In this document: positions 43,871-53,143 of the stretch, one piece after another | Position numbering within the stretch: position 1 is the first letter of the stretch | Layout of the letters: each line of letters opens with the position of its first letter | The notes under the pieces: generated by a model | The model's input: the letters and a program-made list of their open reading frames with translations, nothing else | Told to the model about the DNA's origin: nothing | The model's database searches: none | Made by a program: the position numbers and the translations under genes | NCBI GenBank assembly: GCA_963706785.1 | Contig: CAVPNJ010000006.1 | Location: 186,001-250,000 of the forward strand | DNA: 64,000 nt | Direction of reading: 5' to 3' | Origin: Pollutimonas sp963706785 | GTDB lineage: Bacteria; Pseudomonadota; Gammaproteobacteria; Burkholderiales; Burkholderiaceae_B

Positions 43871-44839
43871 TTATTGGATTTTTATACCAGCATCATCGAC
43901 GACCTTTTGGATCATTGCCGTGTCGACCTTTATCTGTTCAAGAAAGTTCGCCGAACTGCCGCCACCAGGTTCCGCACCTTTGCTAGCCAAGATATCTAGC
44001 ACTTTAGGCGTTTTCAGGATTTCATTGATTCGCGTGTTTAGTAGCTTGGTAATGTCGTCGGGCATATTGGCCGGCCCAATAACGCCAAACCACTGGCTCA
44101 TGTTCACGCCTGGATAGCCGACTTCGGCCATGGTCGGAACATCGGGAATGAGCGGCGAGCGCTTTGCACTGGTTATGGCGATGCCATTGAGTTTTCCGGC
44201 TTTTATGTTGGGCACCATAAGCGGCGGCGAATCGATGTTCATATCGACTTCTCCGGACAACAGGTCGTTCAATGCCTGGCTGCTGCCCTTGTATGGAACA
44301 TGCAGCATTTTTATATTGGCATTTTGCGCAAGTTGTGCGCCAGCGAGATGCTGCGAGCTGCCGACCCCCGAAGAGGCATAGCGCATTTCATTTTTTTGCG
44401 CCGCCGCGATGAATTCCTTCATGTTATGGATGTTTAAACGTGGCGTTGTGGTCAAAATCAACGGCGTGCTTGCAACCATCGCAATGGGAGTGAAGTCTTT
44501 GATCACATCGTAGGGCAGACTTTTATATAAGGCCGGTGCAGACGCATTCGAGTTGGAATGCCCCATTAATAATGTATAGCCGTCAGGGGCGGCGCGTGCG
44601 ACCATTTCCGCAGCAATTGTGCCTGCGGCTCCTGGCTTGTTTTCCACGACGACAGTTTGATGCAGGGTCTTTTCCAGCTCGCTGGACAAGAGGCGCGCCA
44701 CCACATCGGTGAATCCGCCGGGGCTAAAACCTACAATCATTTTTATTGGCTTTGTAGGGTAATTGCTTGCTGCCATGCTAAGAGCCGATGCTGACGCAAG
44801 GATGCCAGCGCCAAGGGCTTTTATTAATATATGATTCAT
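43871..44839 (-). CDS. Bug/TctC-family periplasmic receptor
   Basis: A 322-residue periplasmic receptor with a signal peptide of about 23 residues (ALSMA before ASNYP). Family marks are VGFSPGGFTDVVARLLSSEL and VVVENKPGAAGTIAAEMVAR, and the later NMSQWFGVIGPANMPDDI. It lies 83 bases downstream of the HMG-CoA lyase-like gene on the same strand, in a group with a CoA transferase and a LysR gene. I infer a branched dicarboxylate ligand such as 3-hydroxy-3-methylglutarate or a relative. Confidence 0.9.
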   Translation of the reverse strand: MNHILIKALGAGILASASALSMAASNYPTKPIKMIVGFSPGGFTDVVARLLSSELEKTLHQTVVVENKPGAAGTIAAEMVARAAPDGYTLLMGHSNSNASAPALYKSLPYDVIKDFTPIAMVASTPLILTTTPRLNIHNMKEFIAAAQKNEMRYASSGVGSSQHLAGAQLAQNANIKMLHVPYKGSSQALNDLLSGEVDMNIDSPPLMVPNIKAGKLNGIAITSAKRSPLIPDVPTMAEVGYPGVNMSQWFGVIGPANMPDDITKLLNTRINEILKTPKVLDILASKGAEPGGGSSANFLEQIKVDTAMIQKVVDDAGIKIQ

Positions 44840-44922
44840 TCTGTCTCCTGTTTTTTAATAATAAGTTTTTCGTACCGCGACTGCGCTACCTCCTTTCGAC
44901 TGTAATAGGCCTGTAGTAATTT

Positions 44923-45912
44923 CTATGTCCTGTTGCGGCTTAGGGCGCGCGCATGGATTTCTGCGAAGTCACTTGGAACTGGAAAACGCTTATCCCACTT
45001 CCCTGCCTTCATCACTTGGCCAGGTACGTCGTGGTTGACGAAGCCAGGCATTTGCGAAGCGCAAAATATCAACCGATTCAAATCGATTCCGGTTTCAAAG
45101 CCCATACTGTCCAGCATATGCACCAAATCCTCTGTGCATATATTGCCCGTTGCGCCCGGGGCATAAGGGCATCCCCCCAGACCCGCCAGCGAACTATCAT
45201 AACGGTCGATGCCGACCGCAAGGCCTGCGATGACGTTGGCAAGCCCCATTCCCCGTGTATTGTGAAAGTGTAGGGTAAGTTCCAGCCCCTTCCAACGATC
45301 CGCCAACCCATCGCACAATAGCTCGACCTGACGCGGATTGGCCATACCCGTGGTGTCGCATACCGTGATGCCAGTCGCGCCTCGAGCGGCCAGGGTGTCC
45401 CCGATTTTCAAGACTTCCTCTTCGGGAACCACACCTTCCATCGGGCAGCCGAACGCCGTGGAAATCGATATATTGACCGCCACGCGGTCGCCAATCTCGT
45501 CGATAATTTCCGATAGAACGCTGAGCGATTGTTCGCGTGTCATTCGGGTATTGGCAAGGTTATGCGTTTCGCTGGCAGACATGACTAGATTGATTTCATC
45601 GACCCCGCAGGCCAGCGCGCGTTCGGCGCCCCGCATATTGGGCACAAGACAAGCATATTTGACCGTGGGCGAACGCTCGATGCCCTTCATGACCTCTTCT
45701 GCATCACGCAGCGCAGGAATCGCCTTGGGCGAAGTAAAAGACGTCGCTTCGATTTTGGATAAGCCAGTGCGGCTTAATGCATTGATCAGTTCTATCTTGT
45801 CTTGTGTTGGGACGAAAATAGGCTCGATTTGCAGCCCGTCTCGCATGGCGACATCGTGGACGAAGATCTTTCTTTTGGTGTTGCCCATGAATTTAGATTG
45901 CACGCCGGTCAT
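44923..45912 (-). CDS. Hydroxymethylglutaryl-CoA lyase-like protein
   Basis: A 329-residue TIM-barrel lyase of the HMGL/DRE-metal family, which splits a 3-hydroxy-3-methyl acyl-CoA such as HMG-CoA into acetyl-CoA and acetoacetate. The metal/substrate motif is VHDVAMRDGLQIEP near residue 19, TVCDTTGMANP is near residue 185, HFHNTRGMGLAN carries the metal His residues, and the signature GLGGCPYAPGATGNICTEDL with the catalytic Cys is near residue 250. Its ATG at 45912 shares a base with the CoA transferase stop (TGATG). Together they would activate and cleave a free branched acid. Confidence 0.88.
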   Translation of the reverse strand: MTGVQSKFMGNTKRKIFVHDVAMRDGLQIEPIFVPTQDKIELINALSRTGLSKIEATSFTSPKAIPALRDAEEVMKGIERSPTVKYACLVPNMRGAERALACGVDEINLVMSASETHNLANTRMTREQSLSVLSEIIDEIGDRVAVNISISTAFGCPMEGVVPEEEVLKIGDTLAARGATGITVCDTTGMANPRQVELLCDGLADRWKGLELTLHFHNTRGMGLANVIAGLAVGIDRYDSSLAGLGGCPYAPGATGNICTEDLVHMLDSMGFETGIDLNRLIFCASQMPGFVNHDVPGQVMKAGKWDKRFPVPSDFAEIHARALSRNRT

Positions 45913-47112
45913 CAAATAACCCCCGATTTTCGTAAGCGTTCCATTGCTTCGCTACCCAGTCCCAGCTCAGCCAGAACGCTTTCGGTATGCTCACCCAGCA
46001 GCGGTCCACCGCCCGAGAAGCTGCCTGGAGTGGCGCTTAACTTGGGCACCACGCCGGGCACCTTCAGCCTAGAACCGTCATGCAACGTGATTTCGCGAAT
46101 CATGTCGCGCGCCTGATATTGCTCGTCTTCAACGATATCTTCGACGGTGAAGACTTTCCCAGCTGGAACGCCAGCTTTGCCCAAGGCGTCCAATGCGTTG
46201 GCCATAGACTGAGATGCGCTCCATTTGGCGATGGCCGAGTCGATACGTTCCATATGCCTGACCCGGCCCGGGTTTCTTGCCAGTTCCGGGTCATTGCCCA
46301 GGTCGTTCGCGCCCGATCAGCGTCATCAACCTTTTGTAAATGCTGTCGCCATTGCCGGCAATCAAAATATACCGGCCGTCGGCACAGGGATAGGCATTGG
46401 TAGGCGCGATGCCTTGCAACGCGCTGCCAGCGGGCTCGCGGATAAGGCCTAAGCGATCGAATTCGGGAACAGCTCCTTCCAGCATATTGAAAACCGACTC
46501 ATACAGGGCTACATCAATAACTTGCCCCATGCCCGACCGAGCGTCGCGTTGGTAGAGCGCCAGCAAGACGCCGATTACGCCATGCAGAGCGGACAATGAA
46601 TCCCCAATGCTGATCCCGGGGCGCACCGGCGGCTTTCCCGGTTCGCCGGTGATATAGCGAAAGCCGCCCATAGCCTCGGCGACCACGCCGTAACCAGGCA
46701 GGTCTTTCATCGGCCCAGTTTGGCCATAGCCCGAAACACGCAACATGACGAGCTTCGGATTTGTCGCGGACAGGGACTCGTAATCAAGCCCCCATTGTTC
46801 GAGCGTGCCGGGCCTGAAGTTTTCAATTAAGACGTCGGCTTCCAGTATCAGCTTGCGGACAAGTTCCTGCCCTTCTTTTTGACGTAAGTCGATAGCGACC
46901 GATTTTTTGTTGCGCGCCTGTACGTGCCACCACATTGATGTCTCGCCTTCGGCAGTCCGCCATGAGCGCAGTGGGTCGCCGACCTGCGGCGGCTCAATCT
47001 TGATGACATCGGCTCCGAAATCGCCCAAGGTCTTGGCTGCAAATGGCCCCGCAATCAGGCTGCCCATTTCGATGACGCGAATACCGTCCAACGGTCTATG
47101 ATTCGTTTTCAC
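45912..47112 (-). pseudogene. CaiB-type (family III) CoA transferase, frameshifted
   Basis: The N-terminal part runs from ATG 47112: IRVIEMGSLIAGPFAAKTLG with DFGADVIKIEPPQVGDPLRS, then VLIENFRPGTLEQWGLDYES and the region before LMTLIGR. The frame then closes at 46291. One base less in the G3 run (46312-46314 on the plus strand as CCC) restores NDLGNDPELARNPGRVRHME and the C-terminal part to 45912. The joined length, about 400 residues, is normal for the family. It would move CoA between acids. The single indel in a short homopolymer could be a sequencing error. It is coupled to the HMG-CoA lyase-like gene. Confidence 0.82.
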
Positions 47113-47224
47113 ATCTGCTCCACTGTAACGGGGTTAAACCACCGGACTATATGCGGCTTCGGCATGACTGTGAAGCAGTGCTTTGGAAATGCAGCCATCG
47201 CAGTTAGAGATGTCTGTTTTTAGG

Positions 47225-48118
47225 TCAGTGCGGTGCCTTCTGTGCCAGGTGGTTCAGTAGTAGGCGAGACAGCAAGGTCAACGTATCTGGGTTTTTTACC
47301 ACCAGTAAAAGATTGCGCGAAGCCCATGGTTCATTCAAGGGTCGGGCCATCAGCTTTTCAGCTTCAAGAAAGGGAATTGCACTGCCCGTAGGCAAAATTC
47401 CTATGCCCATTCCTAACGAAATCATGCGCCGCAATCCGTCGAAGCTGGTTGCCTGGATGCGTAGCTTTAATGGCATGCCCAGCTGGTGCGCGGCGTTCGT
47501 CAGGGAGTTGCATAAGGAAGATCCCCTGGGCAATCCCACATGATCAAATTTGAGCGTTTCTGAAAAGCGCAGGGATTCCTTTTCCCCCAAAGGATGACCC
47601 TGTGGCATGAGGACCATCAGTTGATCGGACCTATACAACTGCGCCTCCAGGCCATCGAGGGGCCTTTGCGCCACCATAATGCCGATATCGGCAAAGCCGT
47701 TCGTGACCCTTTTTTGCACTTCCTCACTGGTGTGCTCTTCCAGATCGATTTTGACCGTTGGATGCCGCTTCAGAAAAATCGAGAGATCGTTGGGAAGAAA
47801 TTGGACGATGGCCGACGTGTTGGCCACTAGCCTGATCTGACCTTTGACTCCGTTGGCATAATTGCTCATCGCGCTATCCAGGCTCGATAACCGTTCAAAG
47901 ACTTGCGTGGCATAAAGAACCAGTTCACCGCCTGCCTGCGTTAGGATCACTCCGCGCCGATGTCGGTAAAAAAGTTCTGCGCCTATGTTTTTTTCGAGTT
48001 CTGATATTCGCTTGCTAATTGCTGAGGGCACCGTGTGCTCTTTAAGCGCGGCCTTGGCGATCGAACCTTCCTGAGCGACAGACAGAAATGCTCGGAGAGT
48101 ATGGATGTCGTATTTCAT
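47225..48118 (-). CDS. LysR-family transcriptional regulator
   Basis: A 297-residue LysR-type regulator with helix-turn-helix MKYDIHTLRAFLSVAQEGSI then AKAALKEHTVPSAISKRISE. The effector domain begins near residue 92 (KGQIRLVANTSAIVQF). It lies upstream of the CoA transferase, HMG-CoA lyase and Bug genes on the same strand and is divergent from an amidase gene. Either set could be its target; a direct repeat of ATTGGTCTG in the shared upstream region (48184 and 48208) is a candidate site. Confidence 0.9.
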   Translation of the reverse strand: MKYDIHTLRAFLSVAQEGSIAKAALKEHTVPSAISKRISELEKNIGAELFYRHRRGVILTQAGGELVLYATQVFERLSSLDSAMSNYANGVKGQIRLVANTSAIVQFLPNDLSIFLKRHPTVKIDLEEHTSEEVQKRVTNGFADIGIMVAQRPLDGLEAQLYRSDQLMVLMPQGHPLGEKESLRFSETLKFDHVGLPRGSSLCNSLTNAAHQLGMPLKLRIQATSFDGLRRMISLGMGIGILPTGSAIPFLEAEKLMARPLNEPWASRNLLLVVKNPDTLTLLSRLLLNHLAQKAPH

Positions 48119-48183
48119 TTCGTGCGCATTCGCGTGAGTCGCGTGGCCTCTGGCGGTAGCCAGTTGATATATTGACAGAGGAA

Positions 48184-48220
48184 ATTGGTCTGTGCATTAT
48201 GGCACTGATTGGTCTGACCA
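48184..48220. promoter_or_regulatory. Candidate regulator site, direct repeat plus dyad
   Basis: ATTGGTCTG occurs at 48184-48192 and 48208-48216, 24 bases apart, and the second copy is part of a perfect dyad TGGTC-T-GACCA (48210-48220). The element lies between the divergent LysR (48118) and amidase (48269) genes. Function is inferred from position and symmetry. Confidence 0.45.
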
Positions 48221-48268
48221 GAGGAAGCACGCTCATTGGGTAACCAAAATAATAGGGGGTGAGTCGGT

Positions 48269-49840
48269 ATGTCTGCAGTGCCAGATATTATTCAGCGATT
48301 TGAACGAGCGGCCGACGGCTTGGCAGACTTAAACCGATACCCTTTTCCTGAACGCCGTATGGCATGGGTAGAGCGGCTCGCCATTAATCTGCCTGAACTT
48401 CAAATTCTCGATAGCTTGGTCGAGGGCGGCAGCTGTCAGTATGTCGCGTCGGCCAACGCGATCGAAGCCGACGGCGTTGCTCCACCGGATGATTTGCCAG
48501 GTATTGCCGCAATTGCCCGCGAGGCGCATTTCAAGGAAAGCAACATACTTGACCCGGCGCTGCAAGCGCTGCAGGCAGCAACGCAATCGGCTCATTTAAA
48601 TGCATTCATTCAACTGGCAAGCGATGCACAGCTTACCGAGCAGGCGCGCGCGGCCGGGGCCGCGTTGCAGGCAGCGAGGGCGCAGCCCCTGCTCGGCGTT
48701 CCGATAGGCGTTAAAGATTTGATGGCGGTCAAGGGCTTCGCATTGACGGGGGGCACCCAAACCGGTTCAGTTCAGCCCAGCTCTGAAGATGCGCTGGCTA
48801 TTTCGCGGTTACGCGATGCCGGTGCATTGATCGTCGGTACTACTAATCTGCACGAGCTCGCTTACGGCATTACCAGCGAAAATCCTCATTACGGATTTGT
48901 CGGCAACCCGCGGGCGGCCGGATTTATTGCCGGTGGCTCCAGCGGCGGGTCTGCCGCCGCAGTGGCGGCCGGCATTGTGCGCGCGGCTGTGGGGTCGGAT
49001 ACGGCAGGTTCTATTCGTATTCCGGCCGCTTGCTGCGGCGTGGTAGGTTTCAAGCCCAGCTACGATGTGATTCCCCGCCAGGGCGCAATGGACCTTGGCG
49101 CCACGCTGGACCATCTTGGTCCGATTGCGCAGTCGATCGACGATGCTGCGCTTTTATTCTCGATCATGGCCGGTCTGCCTGCCCAGGTGCCTGAACGTTT
49201 ATCGAGCCTGAAGGGCGTGCGGATAGGCGTGCCATCGGACTATTTCTTTCAGCCGCTTGCGCCGGACGTCTTGCGGGCGATGGATGCGGCCATGGCGCGC
49301 ATGCGTGCCGACGGCGCCGAGCTGGTTCCGATTGCCTTGCCCGGCATTGAAAACAGCGCGGCCTTGCAGTTCGCCACGCTATGCAGCGAGGCCACTGCCG
49401 TTCATTGGGAACGTTTGGTGCATAGGCCAGAAACGTTGGGGGCAGACGTACGGGTCCGCCTGGAGATTGGGCAGTTCTTTCCGGCGATTTGGTATACCCG
49501 TGCCCAGGGTGTTCGCGCTGCGCTGGCTGCCATGTTTCAGTCAGCCATGGCGAAAGTCGATGTGTTGCTTACGCCGACTCTGCGAACCACGGCTCCGGCA
49601 TCGGGAACAAAGTCTCTTGTTGTCGGCGAACAAGAAATGCCCTTGCACGCAGCCATGACAAGTCTGACATTGCCATTCAATTTGACCGGAATGCCCGCCT
49701 TGAGCATGCCCTGCGGGACGGGCGCGAATAGTTTGCCGGTAGGTCTTCAGCTTGTCGGTGCAAGTAGCAGCGACTGGAAGGTATTGGCGGTTGCTGCACG
49801 GGTCGAGTTCCTGGTCCAGGGCGACGAAAGTTTTATATGA
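48269..49840 (+). CDS. Amidase signature family protein
   Basis: A 523-residue amidase of the Ser-cisSer-Lys type. The Lys is in GVPIGVKDLMAVKGFALTGG near residue 148; the nucleophile region is IAGGSSGGSAAAVAAGIVRA then SDTAGSIRIPAACCGVVGFK near residue 240. An unusually long N-terminal region of about 90 residues precedes the core. It starts at 48269 after AGGGGGTGAG. It is followed 148 bases later by a complete Liv-type ABC importer on the same strand, so the two probably take up and hydrolyse a short amide or ureide. Confidence 0.88.
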   Translation: MSAVPDIIQRFERAADGLADLNRYPFPERRMAWVERLAINLPELQILDSLVEGGSCQYVASANAIEADGVAPPDDLPGIAAIAREAHFKESNILDPALQALQAATQSAHLNAFIQLASDAQLTEQARAAGAALQAARAQPLLGVPIGVKDLMAVKGFALTGGTQTGSVQPSSEDALAISRLRDAGALIVGTTNLHELAYGITSENPHYGFVGNPRAAGFIAGGSSGGSAAAVAAGIVRAAVGSDTAGSIRIPAACCGVVGFKPSYDVIPRQGAMDLGATLDHLGPIAQSIDDAALLFSIMAGLPAQVPERLSSLKGVRIGVPSDYFFQPLAPDVLRAMDAAMARMRADGAELVPIALPGIENSAALQFATLCSEATAVHWERLVHRPETLGADVRVRLEIGQFFPAIWYTRAQGVRAALAAMFQSAMAKVDVLLTPTLRTTAPASGTKSLVVGEQEMPLHAAMTSLTLPFNLTGMPALSMPCGTGANSLPVGLQLVGASSSDWKVLAVAARVEFLVQGDESFI

Positions 49841-49987
49841 AAGGCGCATTGACATTGAACGGCATATAAGTAACCTTAACGGGTCCGGCCGGCCTGATGT
49901 GCGATATAACGCATGCTGCCTGTCTGATCGAACCGGGGCCGCAACGCCTTAGGCGCTGTGGTTCTCGACATCACAGGAGGAGTTCCC

Positions 49988-51208
49988 ATGAGACAACTTC
50001 GTTTTGCCATGATCGCGGCTGCCGCAGCGATGTTCAGCATAATTACGCCGGCGCAGGCCGCTGAGGAACCGATCGTTATCGGTGTCAGCATTGCGCAATC
50101 GCCGCCCGGTTCCGTTGTTCAAGGCACCCAGGTCAAGGAAGGCGTTGAAATCATTAAAAAAATAATCAACGATAAGGGCGGCGTGCTCGGCCGGCCATTG
50201 AAAATTGTCTATGAAGACAATCAGGGCATTCCCGAGAAAGGGCGGGCAGCGACTGAAAAGTTGATTTCGCGCGATAAAGTGGTGGCTGTTACGGGCGGAC
50301 ACCAAAGCTCAGTGTGCCTGGCGGAAATTGAAGTCGCCCATCGCTACAAAGTCCCTTACGTCAATACTAATTGCTGGTCCGACGATATCCGCGCTAAAGG
50401 CTATCCGGAAGTCTTTAACCCGGGCAACTACAATACCCGCGTGTCTAAGGCCATGGCGGAAACCATTGCGGCCATGAAGGTAAAAGATGTGGTGGTTTTT
50501 GCCGAGAATACCGACTATGGGCTCGGGCAGGCAAAGGTACTGGGCGAATTCCTCAAGAAGCTCGCGCCCGATACCGCATACAAATCCATCGCGCTGGATC
50601 GCGCAGGCAAAGATTTCACGCCGGCCGTATTGCCTTTGCGCGCCAATCCGCCCCAGATGGTGGTCAACATCATGTTGCCCCCTGCCGCTTATATTCTGAT
50701 GAATCAGCTGTATGAGCAGGGCGTGGCACCGAGTGCGAAAACCTGGTTCTACGATGGGGCGGGTATTGCCGACTATCCAGATTTTTGGCAGAACGTAAAG
50801 GAAGCTGGCAAATATATGCTGGCCTTCGGTCTTTACCATCCGAAAATGCCTATGCCTGAAATAGGGCAGCAAGTGGCGAAGGTCTATGAAGAGCAGGCCA
50901 AGCGCGAACCTAACCGCCTGATTTTCCAGGCGGCCGACTCAGTGCTGCAAATCGCCAAGGCGATCGAAGACGCCAAGTCCACCGACAGTGCTGCCATCAT
51001 CAAGGCACTGAAAGACATGGAGTATGAAGGCGTGCGTGGAAAATTCCGCTTCTCGCAAGAACCCGGCTACACGTATCAGCAATGGGTGGATATTCCCTAC
51101 GTTACCTACCAACTCACCGAAATCAACCAGCCACTTAGTAAAACAACGTTGATTCAAACGTCAGGGCAAGGCCTGCAAACCGACAAACTCGTCAAGCCCG
51201 CCAAATAA
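49988..51208 (+). CDS. Branched-chain amino acid/amide-type ABC substrate-binding protein
   Basis: A 406-residue periplasmic receptor of the LivJ/LivK superfamily with a signal peptide of about 24 residues (TPAQA before AEEPIVIG). Typical stretches are SIAQSPPGSVVQGTQVKEGV near residue 40 and VVAVTGGHQSSVCLAEIEVA near residue 98. I chose the ATG at 49988, which follows ACAGGAGGAG; an earlier in-frame start at 49958 lacks one. Upstream amidase suggests an amide, urea or amino acid derivative as ligand. A terminator-like hairpin follows it. Confidence 0.9.
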   Translation: MRQLRFAMIAAAAAMFSIITPAQAAEEPIVIGVSIAQSPPGSVVQGTQVKEGVEIIKKIINDKGGVLGRPLKIVYEDNQGIPEKGRAATEKLISRDKVVAVTGGHQSSVCLAEIEVAHRYKVPYVNTNCWSDDIRAKGYPEVFNPGNYNTRVSKAMAETIAAMKVKDVVVFAENTDYGLGQAKVLGEFLKKLAPDTAYKSIALDRAGKDFTPAVLPLRANPPQMVVNIMLPPAAYILMNQLYEQGVAPSAKTWFYDGAGIADYPDFWQNVKEAGKYMLAFGLYHPKMPMPEIGQQVAKVYEEQAKREPNRLIFQAADSVLQIAKAIEDAKSTDSAAIIKALKDMEYEGVRGKFRFSQEPGYTYQQWVDIPYVTYQLTEINQPLSKTTLIQTSGQGLQTDKLVKPAK

Positions 51209-51238
51209 ATAACGGCCATCTTTGTGTTGATGTTCCTG

Positions 51239-51265
51239 CCGGGGCTGCGACAAGGCCCCGGTTTT
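51239..51265 (+). terminator. Attenuating terminator between receptor and permease genes
   Basis: CCGGGGC (51239-51245) pairs perfectly with GCCCCGG (51255-51261) across a 9-base loop and is followed by TTTT. It stands between the Liv receptor gene and livH, with the livH GTG start 14 bases beyond. Partial termination here would give more receptor than membrane subunits. Confidence 0.7.
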
Positions 51266-51278
51266 ACGGAGGTGCACC

Positions 51279-52169
51279 GTGCTGGCGCTTGATCTGTTTG
51301 TTAATGGACTGATTATTGGGTTGTACTACGCCTTGATGGCCGTGGGGCTGGCGATGATATTCGGCATCCTCAAGGTGGTGAACTTCGCCCATGGCGAGTT
51401 CTACATGATAGGGGCGTACACCTATACCCTGGTCGCTTTGGGTTTAGGCGTTTCTCCATGGCTTGCTTTGCCGATTGCCGCGTTGGCCGGAGCCGCCATT
51501 GGCTGGGCTACAGAACGCTGGCTGATGCGGCCCTTGTACACCGGGTATGGATCATGGGGACTCATGAAAGATGAGTACGCCGTGGTCGTGACATTCGGCT
51601 TGTCGCTGCTGCTTATCAATCTTTTCGACAAGGTGATCGGGCCGTATCCCATGCGCGGCCCCGCTTTATCTGACGTGACTCGCATCAATATAGGCCCTTT
51701 CATGATGAGCGGCCAAAAGCTGATTACGGCCGGCTTGGCCATTGTGCTGCTCACGGCGCTCGCCCTTTTTATCAAGCGGTCGCTGTGGGGGCGGCAAATA
51801 CAGGCGGTCGCGCAGAACCGCTTGGGCGCGTCCATTGCCGGCATTGATACTGCGCGGGCCAGTAGCATCGTTTTTGTAGCATCCGGCGTACTGGCGGCGA
51901 TCGCAGGCGCCTTGCTGGCACCTATCATCAATCCCGCGCCGGATGTGGGAATTTTTCCGGCTATCAAGTCGTACGTGATTGTAGTAATTGGCGGCATGGG
52001 ATCTATTCCGGGAAGTATCCTGGCGGCCTTGCTGCTCGGCGTTCTGGAAAGCTTTGGCGCGGTCTTCCTGTCTTATGACTACCGCGACACCTATGGCTTG
52101 GTGCTGTTGATCCTGATCCTGCTGTTTCGTCCTCAGGGATTATTCGGCGAACGTGCCCGCGAGGTCTAG
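51279..52169 (+). CDS. livH: Liv-type ABC permease (LivH)
   Basis: A 296-residue membrane permease with about eight hydrophobic helices, starting with GTG at 51279 preceded by ACGGAGG. Family marks are the early GLYYALMAVGLAMIFGILKV with VNFAHGEFYMIGAYTYT and the late GGMGSIPGSILAALLLGVLE. It forms the channel with the LivM product encoded two bases downstream. Confidence 0.92.
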   Translation: MLALDLFVNGLIIGLYYALMAVGLAMIFGILKVVNFAHGEFYMIGAYTYTLVALGLGVSPWLALPIAALAGAAIGWATERWLMRPLYTGYGSWGLMKDEYAVVVTFGLSLLLINLFDKVIGPYPMRGPALSDVTRINIGPFMMSGQKLITAGLAIVLLTALALFIKRSLWGRQIQAVAQNRLGASIAGIDTARASSIVFVASGVLAAIAGALLAPIINPAPDVGIFPAIKSYVIVVIGGMGSIPGSILAALLLGVLESFGAVFLSYDYRDTYGLVLLILILLFRPQGLFGERAREV

Positions 52170-52171
52170 CT

Positions 52172-53143
52172 ATGTCGACTGCTCAACATCCCAACTTGCA
52201 TTCCAGCAAATTGCGCAATGAACTGCTGCTCAGTTTGATCGTGCTTGGCGTGCTGGCAATTATGCCTTTGATGGTGCATTCCCCGTATTGGCTGGGTGTG
52301 CTGATCGTCAGCATGTACTTCGCCATTTTATCCTCGGGCTGGAACCTGCTGGCAGGATACGCGGGCCAATTCTCATTGGCGCCAGCCGCTTTTGCCATGC
52401 TTGGTGGCTACAGCACGGGATTGCTTTCCTATCATCTGAAGGCGCCGTTATGGATAGGGTTGCCCATGTCCATCATCATTCCGGGCATCATCGGTCTGGT
52501 GTTGGGGCGCATTGTCTTGCGGTTGTCAGGCGCCTATCTGGCGTTGACGACCTTATCGTTTGCCGAAATCATACGGCTCGTTATCTACAACTCGATCAAC
52601 TTTACACGCGGCGATCAAGGGTTGAACGTTCCAACCCTATTCGACAGCCGGTTGGGTTACTACTATGTGTTCCTGGTCGCACTGATTGCCGTAGTGGCGG
52701 TGGTGTACTGCGTGTTGCGTATGCCGATGGGGCGATTTCTGCAAGCGATTCGCGACGATGAAATCGGTGCAGCCAGTCGCGGGATCGATGTGGTGCGCTA
52801 TAAAACCATTGCCTTCTTCATCAGCTGCGCCATCTGCGGATTTGCCGGAGGCTTGTATGGAACGTTTGCCAGTCTGGTCAGTCCCGAACTTGGCTTGATC
52901 GCACAAACCGGTCTGGTCATTGCCATGGTCGTGATCGGTGGCATGGGTACGCTGGTGGGGCCGTTGATCGGAGCCATGCTCGTATACACAGCGTCGGAGT
53001 TTCTGCGCGATGTGGGCGGCATCCAAATGATAGTGTTCGCCGCTCTGGTCATAATCTTCGCACGCTTCTTCCGCGAAGGCCTGTGGGGCTTGCTGCGTCG
53101 CTCGTTGATGCGCCGGTCGGTTGCCGCAAGGAAGGGGGTTTGA
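52172..53143 (+). CDS. livM: Liv-type ABC permease (LivM)
   Basis: A 323-residue membrane permease with about eight to ten hydrophobic helices. Typical segments are LSSGWNLLAGYAGQFSLAPA near residue 51, GAYLALTTLSFAEIIRLV near residue 114, and GGMGTLVGPLIGAMLVY near the end. The start is two bases after livH and its TGA overlaps the livG ATG, so the set is translationally coupled. The C-terminus is rich in Arg (RRSLMRRSVAARKG), as expected for a cytoplasmic tail. Confidence 0.92.
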   Translation: MSTAQHPNLHSSKLRNELLLSLIVLGVLAIMPLMVHSPYWLGVLIVSMYFAILSSGWNLLAGYAGQFSLAPAAFAMLGGYSTGLLSYHLKAPLWIGLPMSIIIPGIIGLVLGRIVLRLSGAYLALTTLSFAEIIRLVIYNSINFTRGDQGLNVPTLFDSRLGYYYVFLVALIAVVAVVYCVLRMPMGRFLQAIRDDEIGAASRGIDVVRYKTIAFFISCAICGFAGGLYGTFASLVSPELGLIAQTGLVIAMVVIGGMGTLVGPLIGAMLVYTASEFLRDVGGIQMIVFAALVIIFARFFREGLWGLLRRSLMRRSVAARKGV

